Program-made: the position numbers and the translations under genes
Part shown: positions 44,055 through 51,602 of the stretch, one piece after another
How positions within the stretch are numbered: the first letter of the stretch is position 1
Layout: every line of letters starts with the position of its first letter
Notes under the pieces: generated by a model
Told to the model about the DNA's origin: nothing
Seen by the model: only the letters and a program-made list of their open reading frames with translations
Database searches by the model: none
Assembly (NCBI GenBank): GCA_030427885.1
Contig: JAUICM010000008.1
Coordinates: 62,001 to 126,000 of the forward strand
Length of the DNA stretch: 64,000 nt
Source of the DNA: Rhodothermia bacterium
GTDB lineage: Bacteria; Bacteroidota; Rhodothermia; Balneolales; Balneolaceae
Direction of reading: 5' to 3'

Positions 44055-45017
44055 TCAATTGAACTTCTGGAATATCTCAGACAAGGTGGAATTGATATCG
44101 GTCTCAAGATGTGGTTTGAATGCAGATCCTGTAAGCATCTCGAACAACTCGGCATAGCGATTGTACACTTCTATTCTGAATTCATCAGGGAGATCAGGGA
44201 GGGTTTGTCCATCAAGGCCCTGAAACTTATTCGCCATCAACCATTCACGGAGGAATTCCTTCGATAGTTGTTTCTGAGATTCTCCTTTAGCTTGCCGGTC
44301 TTCATACCCATCCAGATAAAAGTAACGGGATGAATCAGTTGTGTGCACTTCATCAATGAGAGTTAGCGAACCGTTGTAGAGCCCCATCTCATATTTGGTG
44401 TCTACCAGTATAAGTCCCTGTTTGGCAGCAACTTCAGTACCCCTCTCAAAAAGTTTGAATGCTGTTTCCCGGATCTCATTCCAAAGTGATTTTTCTACAA
44501 TCCCGCGTTCAAGTATCTCCGCTTCAGAGATATCTTCATCATGACCTTCGGTTGCTTTGGTAGCAGGGGTAAGGATTGGTTCCGGAAATTTCTGATGTTC
44601 CACCATTCCTTCTGGCAAAGTTACTCCACACAATTCTCTGAGTCCTGATTTATAGGTTCGCCATGCGTGCCCTGTTAAATAACCCCGTACAACGATCTCT
44701 ATGGGAATAGGCTCACATTTTTTGGCAATGGTCACATTGGGATGAGGTACATCAATGATATGGGTAGGAACAATATCCTTAACCGTATCAAAGGAGAACT
44801 TTGCGAGCTGATTAAGGATCTGACCTTTGAAAGGAATAGCTTGTCTCATGATGTAATCGAACGCTGATATTCGATCGGTAACAACAATACCCAGAGAATT
44901 CTCGTTAAGGTCGTACACCTCCCTGACTTTACCTTTATAGGGAGCTTTAAGTCCGGGAACTTCAGTTGCTACAATACAATTATCCAGCGCTTCACGAGTC
45001 GAAAAGTCGGTATTCAC
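44055..45017 (-). CDS. purC: Phosphoribosylaminoimidazole-succinocarboxamide synthase
   Basis: SAICAR synthase of purine synthesis. The start is GTG at 45017. The 320 residues match the longer purC type. Visible are KGKVREVYDLNENSLGIVVTDRISAFD near the start, the ATP-site segment IPIEIVVRGYLTGHAW, and VDTKYEMGLYNGSLTLIDEVHTTDSSRY, the family signature. It follows the LacI-type gene by 3 bp, so it is the second gene of a two-gene operon, an unusual pairing. Confidence 0.97.
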   Translation of the reverse strand: MNTDFSTREALDNCIVATEVPGLKAPYKGKVREVYDLNENSLGIVVTDRISAFDYIMRQAIPFKGQILNQLAKFSFDTVKDIVPTHIIDVPHPNVTIAKKCEPIPIEIVVRGYLTGHAWRTYKSGLRELCGVTLPEGMVEHQKFPEPILTPATKATEGHDEDISEAEILERGIVEKSLWNEIRETAFKLFERGTEVAAKQGLILVDTKYEMGLYNGSLTLIDEVHTTDSSRYFYLDGYEDRQAKGESQKQLSKEFLREWLMANKFQGLDGQTLPDLPDEFRIEVYNRYAELFEMLTGSAFKPHLETDINSTLSEIFQKFN

Positions 45018-45020
45018 TAA

Positions 45021-46034
45021 CTATTTAGGTTTTTTAGTTGAACCTCTTTCTACGAGAATGGGGTTTATTGAAGTTTGGAAAAGCTTGTCATCAGTACTTT
45101 TGATGATAGCGGCTAAACGGGCTGTGGCCTGAATACCAATAGTATGCATCTGCTGATCGATGGTGGTCAGATCCAGATACTTACTCAATTTGATATTATC
45201 GTATCCCATGATTGCAATGTCATCCGGAACTTTCATTCCCAGTTTAGAAAGGGCATGATACGCACCGAGTGCCTGAGTATCGTTGGAACAGAAAACCGCA
45301 TCAGGGAATTTACCCATGGCTTCATATTTATAGATAGATTCGAAACCTGCTTCCTCGGTAAATCCGGCATGTTTGGTTGTATCACCGGTTACAAAAAGAT
45401 CTTTATGGATCTTCATTTTATAATTCTTGAGAGCATCTTTGAAACCACGTTCGCGTTCCGCAGAAGACCTTGTCTTAAGAGGGGTACTGATCATCCCAAT
45501 CCTTTCGAATCCTTGTTTTACAAGATGTTCGCCAGCCATATAACCACCCTGATAATCATTAACCATAAAATAGTTATAAGCTGGATGGGCGGAGTTAACC
45601 AGAACAACGGGTGTGCCTGATGACTGCAAATGTTTGTGAATTACATCACTTACATCAATAGAAAGAAGAATAAGTGCATCAGCGGTTCCGCGGTCAAAGA
45701 AATTTACAACAGCTTCTTCCGGGTCTTTTGAACCGGTGTTATACAGGATGATATCAAGATCCATCTTTTTGAGCTCATCTTTCACACCTTTCAAAACTTC
45801 GTTAAAGAAAGGGGTAGTGAATGAAGGCACTGCCACAGCTAACATTTGTGGCTCTTTACTGGCTAGTTTACGTGCACTTACCTGAGGACGGAAATTTAGT
45901 TCGTCTATTGCTTTTTGAACTTTCTTCTTAGTTTCATCAGAAACATTTGGAGAATCGTTCAGTACGCGAGACACTGTAGAAATAGCTACACCTGCATTTT
46001 TAGCTACTTCATATATCGTTATTTTCTTATTCAT
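45021..46034 (-). CDS. LacI-family transcriptional regulator
   Basis: A 337-residue LacI/GalR repressor. The N-terminal HTH (ITIYEVAKNAGVAISTVSRVL, then NVSDETKKKVQKAI) is textbook, with the hinge ARKLASKEPQ. The effector domain is periplasmic-binding-protein-like: VPSFTTPFFNEVLKGV, SIDVSDVIHKHL, MVNDYQGGYMAGEHL and AVFCSNDTQALGAYHAL. It lies 3 bp upstream of purC. The E. coli PurR also belongs to LacI, so purine control is a natural guess, but sugar-responsive members are more common. A 178-bp gap separates it from the divergent phytoene synthase gene. Confidence 0.93.
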   Translation of the reverse strand: MNKKITIYEVAKNAGVAISTVSRVLNDSPNVSDETKKKVQKAIDELNFRPQVSARKLASKEPQMLAVAVPSFTTPFFNEVLKGVKDELKKMDLDIILYNTGSKDPEEAVVNFFDRGTADALILLSIDVSDVIHKHLQSSGTPVVLVNSAHPAYNYFMVNDYQGGYMAGEHLVKQGFERIGMISTPLKTRSSAERERGFKDALKNYKMKIHKDLFVTGDTTKHAGFTEEAGFESIYKYEAMGKFPDAVFCSNDTQALGAYHALSKLGMKVPDDIAIMGYDNIKLSKYLDLTTIDQQMHTIGIQATARLAAIIKSTDDKLFQTSINPILVERGSTKKPK

Positions 46035-46212
46035 AAACCCTGACTATCAAATTAACTGCCATTATAAATTTAATACAGAGATGCCTTAAAACAACTCTAA
46101 ACCATTCATCGCAAGTATAATCAACTTATGCAGAATATGTAATCAGATTTAAAAAATTATTTATTTCATAAAATTGGGAACGATTTTTTAGTCAATAAGC
46201 ATTTATGACGGC

Positions 46213-47187
46213 ATGAGTGAAATACTTCGCATACCATATACTTTTTTCAGACCTTTGTACGAGAAAACCTCCTTTCACAGATCCGTGATAGAGGAACTGA
46301 ATGACCACGGTCTGAGAAGTGCTTACTCGCATTGCAGGGCCATTACTCGGTTTTATGCAAAGACTTTCTATATGGCTACCCGTTTTCTGCCAAACGAGAA
46401 GCAGCGTAGTATTTTCGCCATATACGGATTATGCAGATATATCGACAATCTGGTTGATGAGGCTACAGACCTGGTTGAGTTGAGTGCAATTAAAAACAAA
46501 GAGATCACAGAAAAGCTACAGGAATTCGAGCATAAGCTGACCGGAATCTATGAAGGGCGTAAAACAGAAGATCCCATACTGAAGGCTTTTTACGATACTG
46601 CTACAAAATATGATATCTCTCTGGAACTGCCGCTGATGTTGATCGAAGGGGTTAGAATGGATCTGACAAAATCCAGATATGCAAATTTCGAAGAACTGTA
46701 CGATTACTCCTATAAAGTAGCTTCGGTAGTTGGCCTCATGACAAGCCAGGTATTTGGCTACATGGATAAGAAGGCACTCGAATATGCTGTTGATCTGGGA
46801 ATAGCCATGCAGCTCACAAACATACTGAGAGATATTGGGGAAGACCTGGAGAGAGACAGAATTTATCTCCCGAAAGAAGATCTGGATCGTTTTGGAATAA
46901 CAGAGGAAGAATTATATGCAGGAGAAAAGTCAGATAAATTTATCGAAATGATGAAATTCCAGATCGAGAGAGCAAGAGAATATTACGTGAGGGCTGATCT
47001 CGGCATTACCATGCTCTCATCAGACAGTCGTTTACCTGTGTACCTTGCCAGGTATAACTATGGAAGAATTCTGGATAAAATTGAAGAAAACGGGTATAAC
47101 GTTTTCACTCAAAGAGCCCATCTCAACGGATTCGAGAAGTTCACAATACTACCAAAGATCTTAGTTAAAATGAAAGCCAGCGCCTGA
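46213..47187 (+). CDS. Phytoene/squalene synthase family protein
   Basis: A 324-residue head-to-head prenyl synthase. The first Asp-rich motif is YIDNLVDEATD near 76-86, and the second is QLTNILRDIGEDLERDRIYLPKEDL near 192-216 (DxxxD in RDIGED). The AYSHCRAITRFYAKTFY start and YSYKVASVVGLMTSQVFGY helix are normal for CrtB/HpnC/HpnD-type enzymes. Whether it makes phytoene (carotenoids) or a squalene precursor cannot be told here; no other carotenoid or hopanoid gene is visible except the distant MMPL exporter and lipocalin-like protein. Confidence 0.9.
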   Translation: MSEILRIPYTFFRPLYEKTSFHRSVIEELNDHGLRSAYSHCRAITRFYAKTFYMATRFLPNEKQRSIFAIYGLCRYIDNLVDEATDLVELSAIKNKEITEKLQEFEHKLTGIYEGRKTEDPILKAFYDTATKYDISLELPLMLIEGVRMDLTKSRYANFEELYDYSYKVASVVGLMTSQVFGYMDKKALEYAVDLGIAMQLTNILRDIGEDLERDRIYLPKEDLDRFGITEEELYAGEKSDKFIEMMKFQIERAREYYVRADLGITMLSSDSRLPVYLARYNYGRILDKIEENGYNVFTQRAHLNGFEKFTILPKILVKMKASA

Positions 47188-47243
47188 GCCTTTCGGGTGG
47201 AGAATCTGTTCCTAATTTGATACTATTAGAAAAAAATTAAGGA

Positions 47244-48731
47244 ATGGCCCAGATCAAGAAAATACTTATCGCAAATCGTGGTGAAATTGCTGTACGTGTA
47301 ATTCATACCTGTAAAGAACTGGGGATCAAAACAGTGGCAGTATACTCACGTCCTGATTCTTTTTCACCACATGTACAGCTTGCCGATGAATCCGTTTTTA
47401 TAGGAGAAGCTGCCTCCTCCGAAAGTTATCTTGTAATCGATAAGATAATTGATGCTGTTAAAACATCAGGTGCAGATGCCGTTCACCCTGGATATGGTTT
47501 CTTAAGTGAGAATGCTGAATTCGCTGAACGCTGTAAAAAAGAAGGTATCATCTTCATAGGTCCTGAGCCAAAAGCAATTAAACTGATGGGGGATAAAACC
47601 TCCGCAAGGGAATTGGCAACTAAGCACAACATTCCAACACCTCCGGGTTTGAAAAGTACCTTAAAGAGTATAGAGGAAGCTGCTGAGGTCGCAGAAGAGA
47701 TTGGTTTTCCTATTCTGATCAAAGCATCAGCCGGTGGTGGAGGAAAGGGTATGAGGATCGTACATGATCCCTCTCAGTTTGAATCGAGCATAAAAGCAGC
47801 CAAATCAGAAGCTAGAAATGCTTTTGGAGACGACCGTGTGTATATCGAGAAGTATCTGGAAGAGCCCCGACATATTGAGATCCAGATCATGGCTGACAAG
47901 CACGGTAATGTGGTTCATGTATTTGATCGTGAATGTTCGGTACAGCGTCGCCACCAGAAAGTAATCGAAGAAGCACCAAGCAGCTTGCTTACCGAAGATC
48001 TAAGGAAGCAGATCGCTGACTCGGCAATTAAAGCAGCAAAAGCATGTGATTATGTTGGAGCAGGTACGGTAGAATTTCTGGTTGATAAACATCTCAACTA
48101 CTACTTCCTTGAAATGAACACCCGCTTACAGGTTGAACATCCGGTTACCGAAATGATATCAGGTACTGATCTTGTTGCCGCTCAGATCGCTGTTGCCGAA
48201 GGAAAAGAATTGCCATTTACTCAGGATGACATCAAAAGGAATGGGCACGCTATTGAATGCCGTATCTATGCGGAAGACCCGGAAGAGAATTTCTTGCCAA
48301 GCACCGGGATGTTAATCAAACACAGAATACCAACGGGCACAGGGGTAAGAGTAGATGCCGGAGTGGAAGAAGGCCAGTCGGTAACGATTAATTATGATCC
48401 GATGATCTCCAAATTAACAGTACATGGAAGTGACCGAGAAGATGCTCGTAAAAAAATGCTAAGGGCTCTTGATGAGTACGAGATCGTGGGTTGTAAAACA
48501 ACAATTCCATTTTGTGCATATACCCTGAATCATGAAGCTTTCATAACTGGAAAGTACGATACTCATTTTGTGAAAGACCATTTTGACCCAAAAGCACTAT
48601 CAGCGGGAGTTGATCCTGAAACGCTTTCTATTGTGGCTTCATTGTTAAAATCAGAGTCTGAGAAAGACACAAATTCTGTAGCACTAACCGACGAGACTGA
48701 ATCCTCAGAATGGTGGAACAACCGGCGATAA
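47244..48731 (+). CDS. accC: Biotin carboxylase subunit of an acyl-CoA carboxylase
   Basis: ATP-dependent carboxylation of biotin. The N-domain IKKILIANRGEIAVRVIHTC and VHPGYGFLSENAEFAERC are conserved; the ATP-grasp glycine loop ASAGGGGKGMR and the MNTRLQVEHPVTE catalytic block are intact. At 495 residues it is about 45 longer than E. coli AccC. The extra C-terminal tail (from KDHFDPKAL) is acidic and ends WWNNRR, with no biotinyl AMKM motif. No accB is adjacent, so its carrier is encoded elsewhere. murQ follows by 1 bp. It may serve acetyl-CoA or another acyl-CoA carboxylase. Confidence 0.93.
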   Translation: MAQIKKILIANRGEIAVRVIHTCKELGIKTVAVYSRPDSFSPHVQLADESVFIGEAASSESYLVIDKIIDAVKTSGADAVHPGYGFLSENAEFAERCKKEGIIFIGPEPKAIKLMGDKTSARELATKHNIPTPPGLKSTLKSIEEAAEVAEEIGFPILIKASAGGGGKGMRIVHDPSQFESSIKAAKSEARNAFGDDRVYIEKYLEEPRHIEIQIMADKHGNVVHVFDRECSVQRRHQKVIEEAPSSLLTEDLRKQIADSAIKAAKACDYVGAGTVEFLVDKHLNYYFLEMNTRLQVEHPVTEMISGTDLVAAQIAVAEGKELPFTQDDIKRNGHAIECRIYAEDPEENFLPSTGMLIKHRIPTGTGVRVDAGVEEGQSVTINYDPMISKLTVHGSDREDARKKMLRALDEYEIVGCKTTIPFCAYTLNHEAFITGKYDTHFVKDHFDPKALSAGVDPETLSIVASLLKSESEKDTNSVALTDETESSEWWNNRR

Positions 48732-48732
48732 T

Positions 48733-49650
48733 ATGTCTCAATCAAAAAAGGATCTGTTTGAATCGCTCAGTAAACTCGATACTGAACAACGCAATAGTTC
48801 TACCATGTCAATCGATCTGGCCGATCCACTTGAGATCGTCAGACTGATCAATAATGAAGATCAGCTGGTAGCGAAAGAGGTTGAAAAAAAACTTCCGGTA
48901 ATAGCTGAAGCAGTGGATCTGGTAAGCCAGAGTTTTTCTGTAGGAGGGAGGCTGCTCTATTTTGGGGCAGGAACTAGTGGCAGACTTGGAGTGCTGGATG
49001 CAGCTGAATGCCCACCCACCTTTGGCTCAGCACCCGAAAAAGTTCAAGGGTTTATTGCTGGTGGAAAACAGGCGATGTTTCTAGCTCAGGAAGGAGCTGA
49101 AGATTCAGAAGAAATTGGAGCTGAAGATCTTATCAAATCTGAGGCTAAAGGAATTGATATTATTTGTGGAATTGCGGCGAGCGGCAGAACTCCGTATGTA
49201 TTGGGCGTGCTGAAAAAAGCAAAAGAACTGGGTATCAAAACGATATTTGTGACTACGGTACCAAAGGCACAGCTTTCAATAGAAGCTGATATCACAATAG
49301 ATGTACCTGTAGGACCAGAAGTTATTATGGGTAGTACTCGGATGAAAAGTGGAACTGCTCAGAAAATGGTGCTGAATATGATCACAACCGGAGCTATGAT
49401 CCGGCAGGGGAAGATCTATGAGAATGTGATGGTGGATCTGATGCTGACAAATCAAAAGCTGGTAGAGAGAGCTAAGCGTATTATTGTTACCTTTGCAAAA
49501 GTAGACTATAACACTGCTGGTGAATTTCTGGAGAAAGCAGAAGGTCATGTTAAAACAGCACTGGTTATGGCAATGGCTGATCTTGGCAAAGTAGAAGCAA
49601 CACAACTATTAGAACAACACAACGGCTTTATAAGAAGCGCATTAAAGTAA
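48733..49650 (+). CDS. murQ: N-acetylmuramic acid 6-phosphate etherase
   Basis: A 305-residue SIS-domain etherase that splits MurNAc-6-phosphate into GlcNAc-6-phosphate and D-lactate during peptidoglycan recycling. The signature LLYFGAGTSGRLGVLDAAECPP at 75-96 and GIAASGRTPYVLG are typical, together with VGPEVIMGSTRMKSGTAQK, which is the highly conserved MurQ block. It lies 1 bp after accC and 7 bp before plsC, an ordinary gene string. No MurNAc kinase or PTS gene is nearby. Confidence 0.97.
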   Translation: MSQSKKDLFESLSKLDTEQRNSSTMSIDLADPLEIVRLINNEDQLVAKEVEKKLPVIAEAVDLVSQSFSVGGRLLYFGAGTSGRLGVLDAAECPPTFGSAPEKVQGFIAGGKQAMFLAQEGAEDSEEIGAEDLIKSEAKGIDIICGIAASGRTPYVLGVLKKAKELGIKTIFVTTVPKAQLSIEADITIDVPVGPEVIMGSTRMKSGTAQKMVLNMITTGAMIRQGKIYENVMVDLMLTNQKLVERAKRIIVTFAKVDYNTAGEFLEKAEGHVKTALVMAMADLGKVEATQLLEQHNGFIRSALK

Positions 49651-49657
49651 TTCATTT

Positions 49658-50386
49658 ATGAAAAGAGCCCTATTCAGTATCTATGTCTGGATGTACTATT
49701 CGATATTATTTGCAGTTTTTTTCTTACCCATTCTGTTTACTTATATCATTGGCTATCCTTTTGATAAATATCATAAGATCCCAAACAGGGTGTTGGGGAT
49801 GATGGCCTGGTGTATGGTGCGTGCTACCCCGGGTTGGAAGATGGATATTCAGGGGGTTGAGAAATATGATAGGTCAGAGCCCACAATATTTATTGGTAAT
49901 CACGAAAGTTTTCTGGATATCCCGCTTACATTTCAACTTCCCTGGAAGATGAAATGGGTGGTAAAAAAGAGTATGGCTTTTATCCCTGTAATGGGATGGA
50001 TGGTGGGGTTAACCGGTCAGCTGACTATAGACAGAAAAAGTAAATCAGCACTCAAAAGGTTGTCCAATTTAGTGGATCCTATTAAAAATTTGGTGCCGGT
50101 TATGATATTTCCGGAGGGAACACGTTCTTTAGATGGCAAGGTTAAAGCATTCAAGAACGGAGCTTTTTTATTAGCCATGGAACATGGGTTTAAAATACAG
50201 CCACTGGCTATTGAAGGCGCTCATCAGGCGCTGGCTTCCGGATCGAAGTTATTCAGGACCAGAGCAGAACTGAAACTGCGGGTTCTGGATGCAGTGGATC
50301 CCGGAGATTTTGAAAATATGAATGCATTGAAGGAACATTGCCGGAATATCATCATAGATGAGGTTAACCGACTCAAAGGCATTTGA
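49658..50386 (+). CDS. plsC: 1-acyl-sn-glycerol-3-phosphate acyltransferase
   Basis: A 242-residue membrane acyltransferase making phosphatidic acid. It has N-terminal helices (ILFAVFFLPILFTYIIGYP), the NHESFLD motif (HX4D, His82-Asp87), and FPEGTRS (151-157) as the substrate-binding block. It could accept other lysolipids, as several PlsC paralogues do. The stop overlaps the TTG start of the TonB-like gene by 4 bp. It is part of the accC-murQ-plsC-tonB-like string. Confidence 0.93.
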   Translation: MKRALFSIYVWMYYSILFAVFFLPILFTYIIGYPFDKYHKIPNRVLGMMAWCMVRATPGWKMDIQGVEKYDRSEPTIFIGNHESFLDIPLTFQLPWKMKWVVKKSMAFIPVMGWMVGLTGQLTIDRKSKSALKRLSNLVDPIKNLVPVMIFPEGTRSLDGKVKAFKNGAFLLAMEHGFKIQPLAIEGAHQALASGSKLFRTRAELKLRVLDAVDPGDFENMNALKEHCRNIIIDEVNRLKGI

Positions 50387-51063
50387 AGAAACTCAAAATA
50401 GATACTTTTTTATCTGATATACATTACCAGCACAGGATCATGGCCGGGATTATCGTGTCTCAGATCATTCTGGTATTGCTGTTTAAATTATGGCCGGAAA
50501 CAGAAAAAGAGCCTCGTGTTTTCCGAACATTTGAAAATGAAGCCATCTCGGTAGAGGAAATGGTAATAACTAAGCAGGCTAATGCACCTGCTGCTCCACC
50601 CAAGCCGCAAACTCCGATCCCCGTTCCTAATGACGAAGTGATCGAAGACATCATTGAATTCCCTGAGTTCGAGGATTTCCTGAGTGAAGATCCATTGGGT
50701 ATTGAGCTGTCAACGGGGCAACAGGGGGATGAAGGGAAGATATCGGGTAATCCGGACCGGCCACCCCGCATACGAAGAATTGTGGAACCAGTAATACCGG
50801 ATGCTGCAAAGAAAGCAGAAGTGAAGGCAATGATCGCTGTAAATTTTACCGTTTCAAAAGAGGGCAGGGTTTTAGACGCGTATGTGTCTGAGATCAGGCT
50901 TTATGATAAAAAAGGTGAAGATTATGAGGTTGTAGACGATATCGGATATGGAATATTGGAGGCTACTCTCGAGGCTGCATACAAGTGGCAGTTCATTCCT
51001 GCAGAAGAGCATGATGAAAAAGTTGGGGCGTATTCGCAACAATTTTTCAGCTTTGGCTTTTGA
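50383..51063 (+). CDS. TonB-like energy transducer
   Basis: A 226-residue inner-membrane protein. The start is TTG at 50383, overlapping plsC by 4 bp. One helix (MAGIIVSQIILVLLFKLW, about 20-37) is followed by a Pro-rich linker (APAAPPKPQTPIPVPND, 68-84) and acidic stretch, then a TonB C-terminal domain (about 145-226) with VKAMIAVNFTVSKEGRVLDAYV and ATLEAAYKWQFIPAEE. It drives TonB-dependent receptors across the periplasm. ExbB and ExbD are not in the window. A tRNA follows 51 bp later. Confidence 0.87.
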   Translation: MKKLKIDTFLSDIHYQHRIMAGIIVSQIILVLLFKLWPETEKEPRVFRTFENEAISVEEMVITKQANAPAAPPKPQTPIPVPNDEVIEDIIEFPEFEDFLSEDPLGIELSTGQQGDEGKISGNPDRPPRIRRIVEPVIPDAAKKAEVKAMIAVNFTVSKEGRVLDAYVSEIRLYDKKGEDYEVVDDIGYGILEATLEAAYKWQFIPAEEHDEKVGAYSQQFFSFGF

Positions 51064-51066
51064 ACA

Positions 51067-51097
51067 TTGCTATGAGGCGCAAATAGTTCTATCTTTG
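51067..51097 (+). promoter_or_regulatory. Bacteroidota-type promoter of tRNA-Ser(GGA)
   Basis: TTG at 51067-51069 and TATCTTTG at 51090-51097 (exact TAnnTTTG), separated by 20 nt, as in Bacteroidota -33/-7 promoters. The expected transcription start is about 10-11 nt before the mature tRNA 5' end at 51115. Confidence 0.7.
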
Positions 51098-51114
51098 CCG
51101 CCCTTGTTTATCAA

Positions 51115-51203
51115 GGAGAGGTGCCGGAGCGGTCGAACGGGCTCGCCTGGAAAGCGTGTGTACCCTGAAAAGGGTACCGAGGGTTCGAATCCCTCCCTCT
51201 CCG
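51115..51203 (+). tRNA. tRNA-Ser(GGA)
   Basis: An 89-nt class II tRNA. GGAGAGG (51115-51121) pairs with CCTCTCC (51196-51202); discriminator G51203. The anticodon loop CTGGAAA carries GGA at 51149-51151. A long variable arm (TACCCTGAAAAGGGTA) and GGGTTCGAATCCC T-arm follow. CCA is not encoded. Its own promoter and terminator flank it. Confidence 0.97.
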
Positions 51204-51602
51204 CAGAATAAAGAAGAAAAGCTCTCATCTTATGAGGGCTTTTTTTGTTTTAACTGTCTTTAATCATCTTTTAAAGTACGATAGTTATGAAACTATGAGT
51301 ATTAGTAACTATGTAATTGGGCACTCTTCCTTTTTGTGGGTGAAATGGAGGTAATAAATATTTGACCCATCAGAATGCTTTGTTTTTCTGTTATAATGAA
51401 TATTATTAAATCATTATTGAGCAAGGTTTCTAAGAAATATTTTGATATTTTCATCAAACACAGAATTACAAAATAAAGAGCCGTACTCATACAATCGGTG
51501 GTACAGATTAAGTTACGTTATTTTAATTTTCTTTAATTAGACCCTTTCATAGGTTACGGCTAACATTGTCTGGTAAATAAATAAACTTAACAAACATAAC
51601 AG
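51204..51602. other. 399-bp gap after tRNA-Ser(GGA)
   Basis: AT-rich intergenic stretch. Apart from the terminator at 51217-51246 I see no gene: a short minus-strand frame (about 51302-51490) has no ribosome-binding site or recognisable product. It must hold the promoter of the large lipoprotein gene, but no TAnnTTTG match stands out. Confidence 0.6.
51217..51246 (+). terminator. Intrinsic terminator after tRNA-Ser(GGA)
   Basis: AAAAGCTCTCA / TGAGGGCTTTT (one T-G pair, loop TCTTA) followed by further T residues, 13 bp after the mature tRNA. Confidence 0.9.

Noticed and set aside
51302-51490. A 62-residue minus-strand frame in the gap after tRNA-Ser(GGA)
   Set aside because: AT-rich, no ribosome-binding site, no recognisable sequence.
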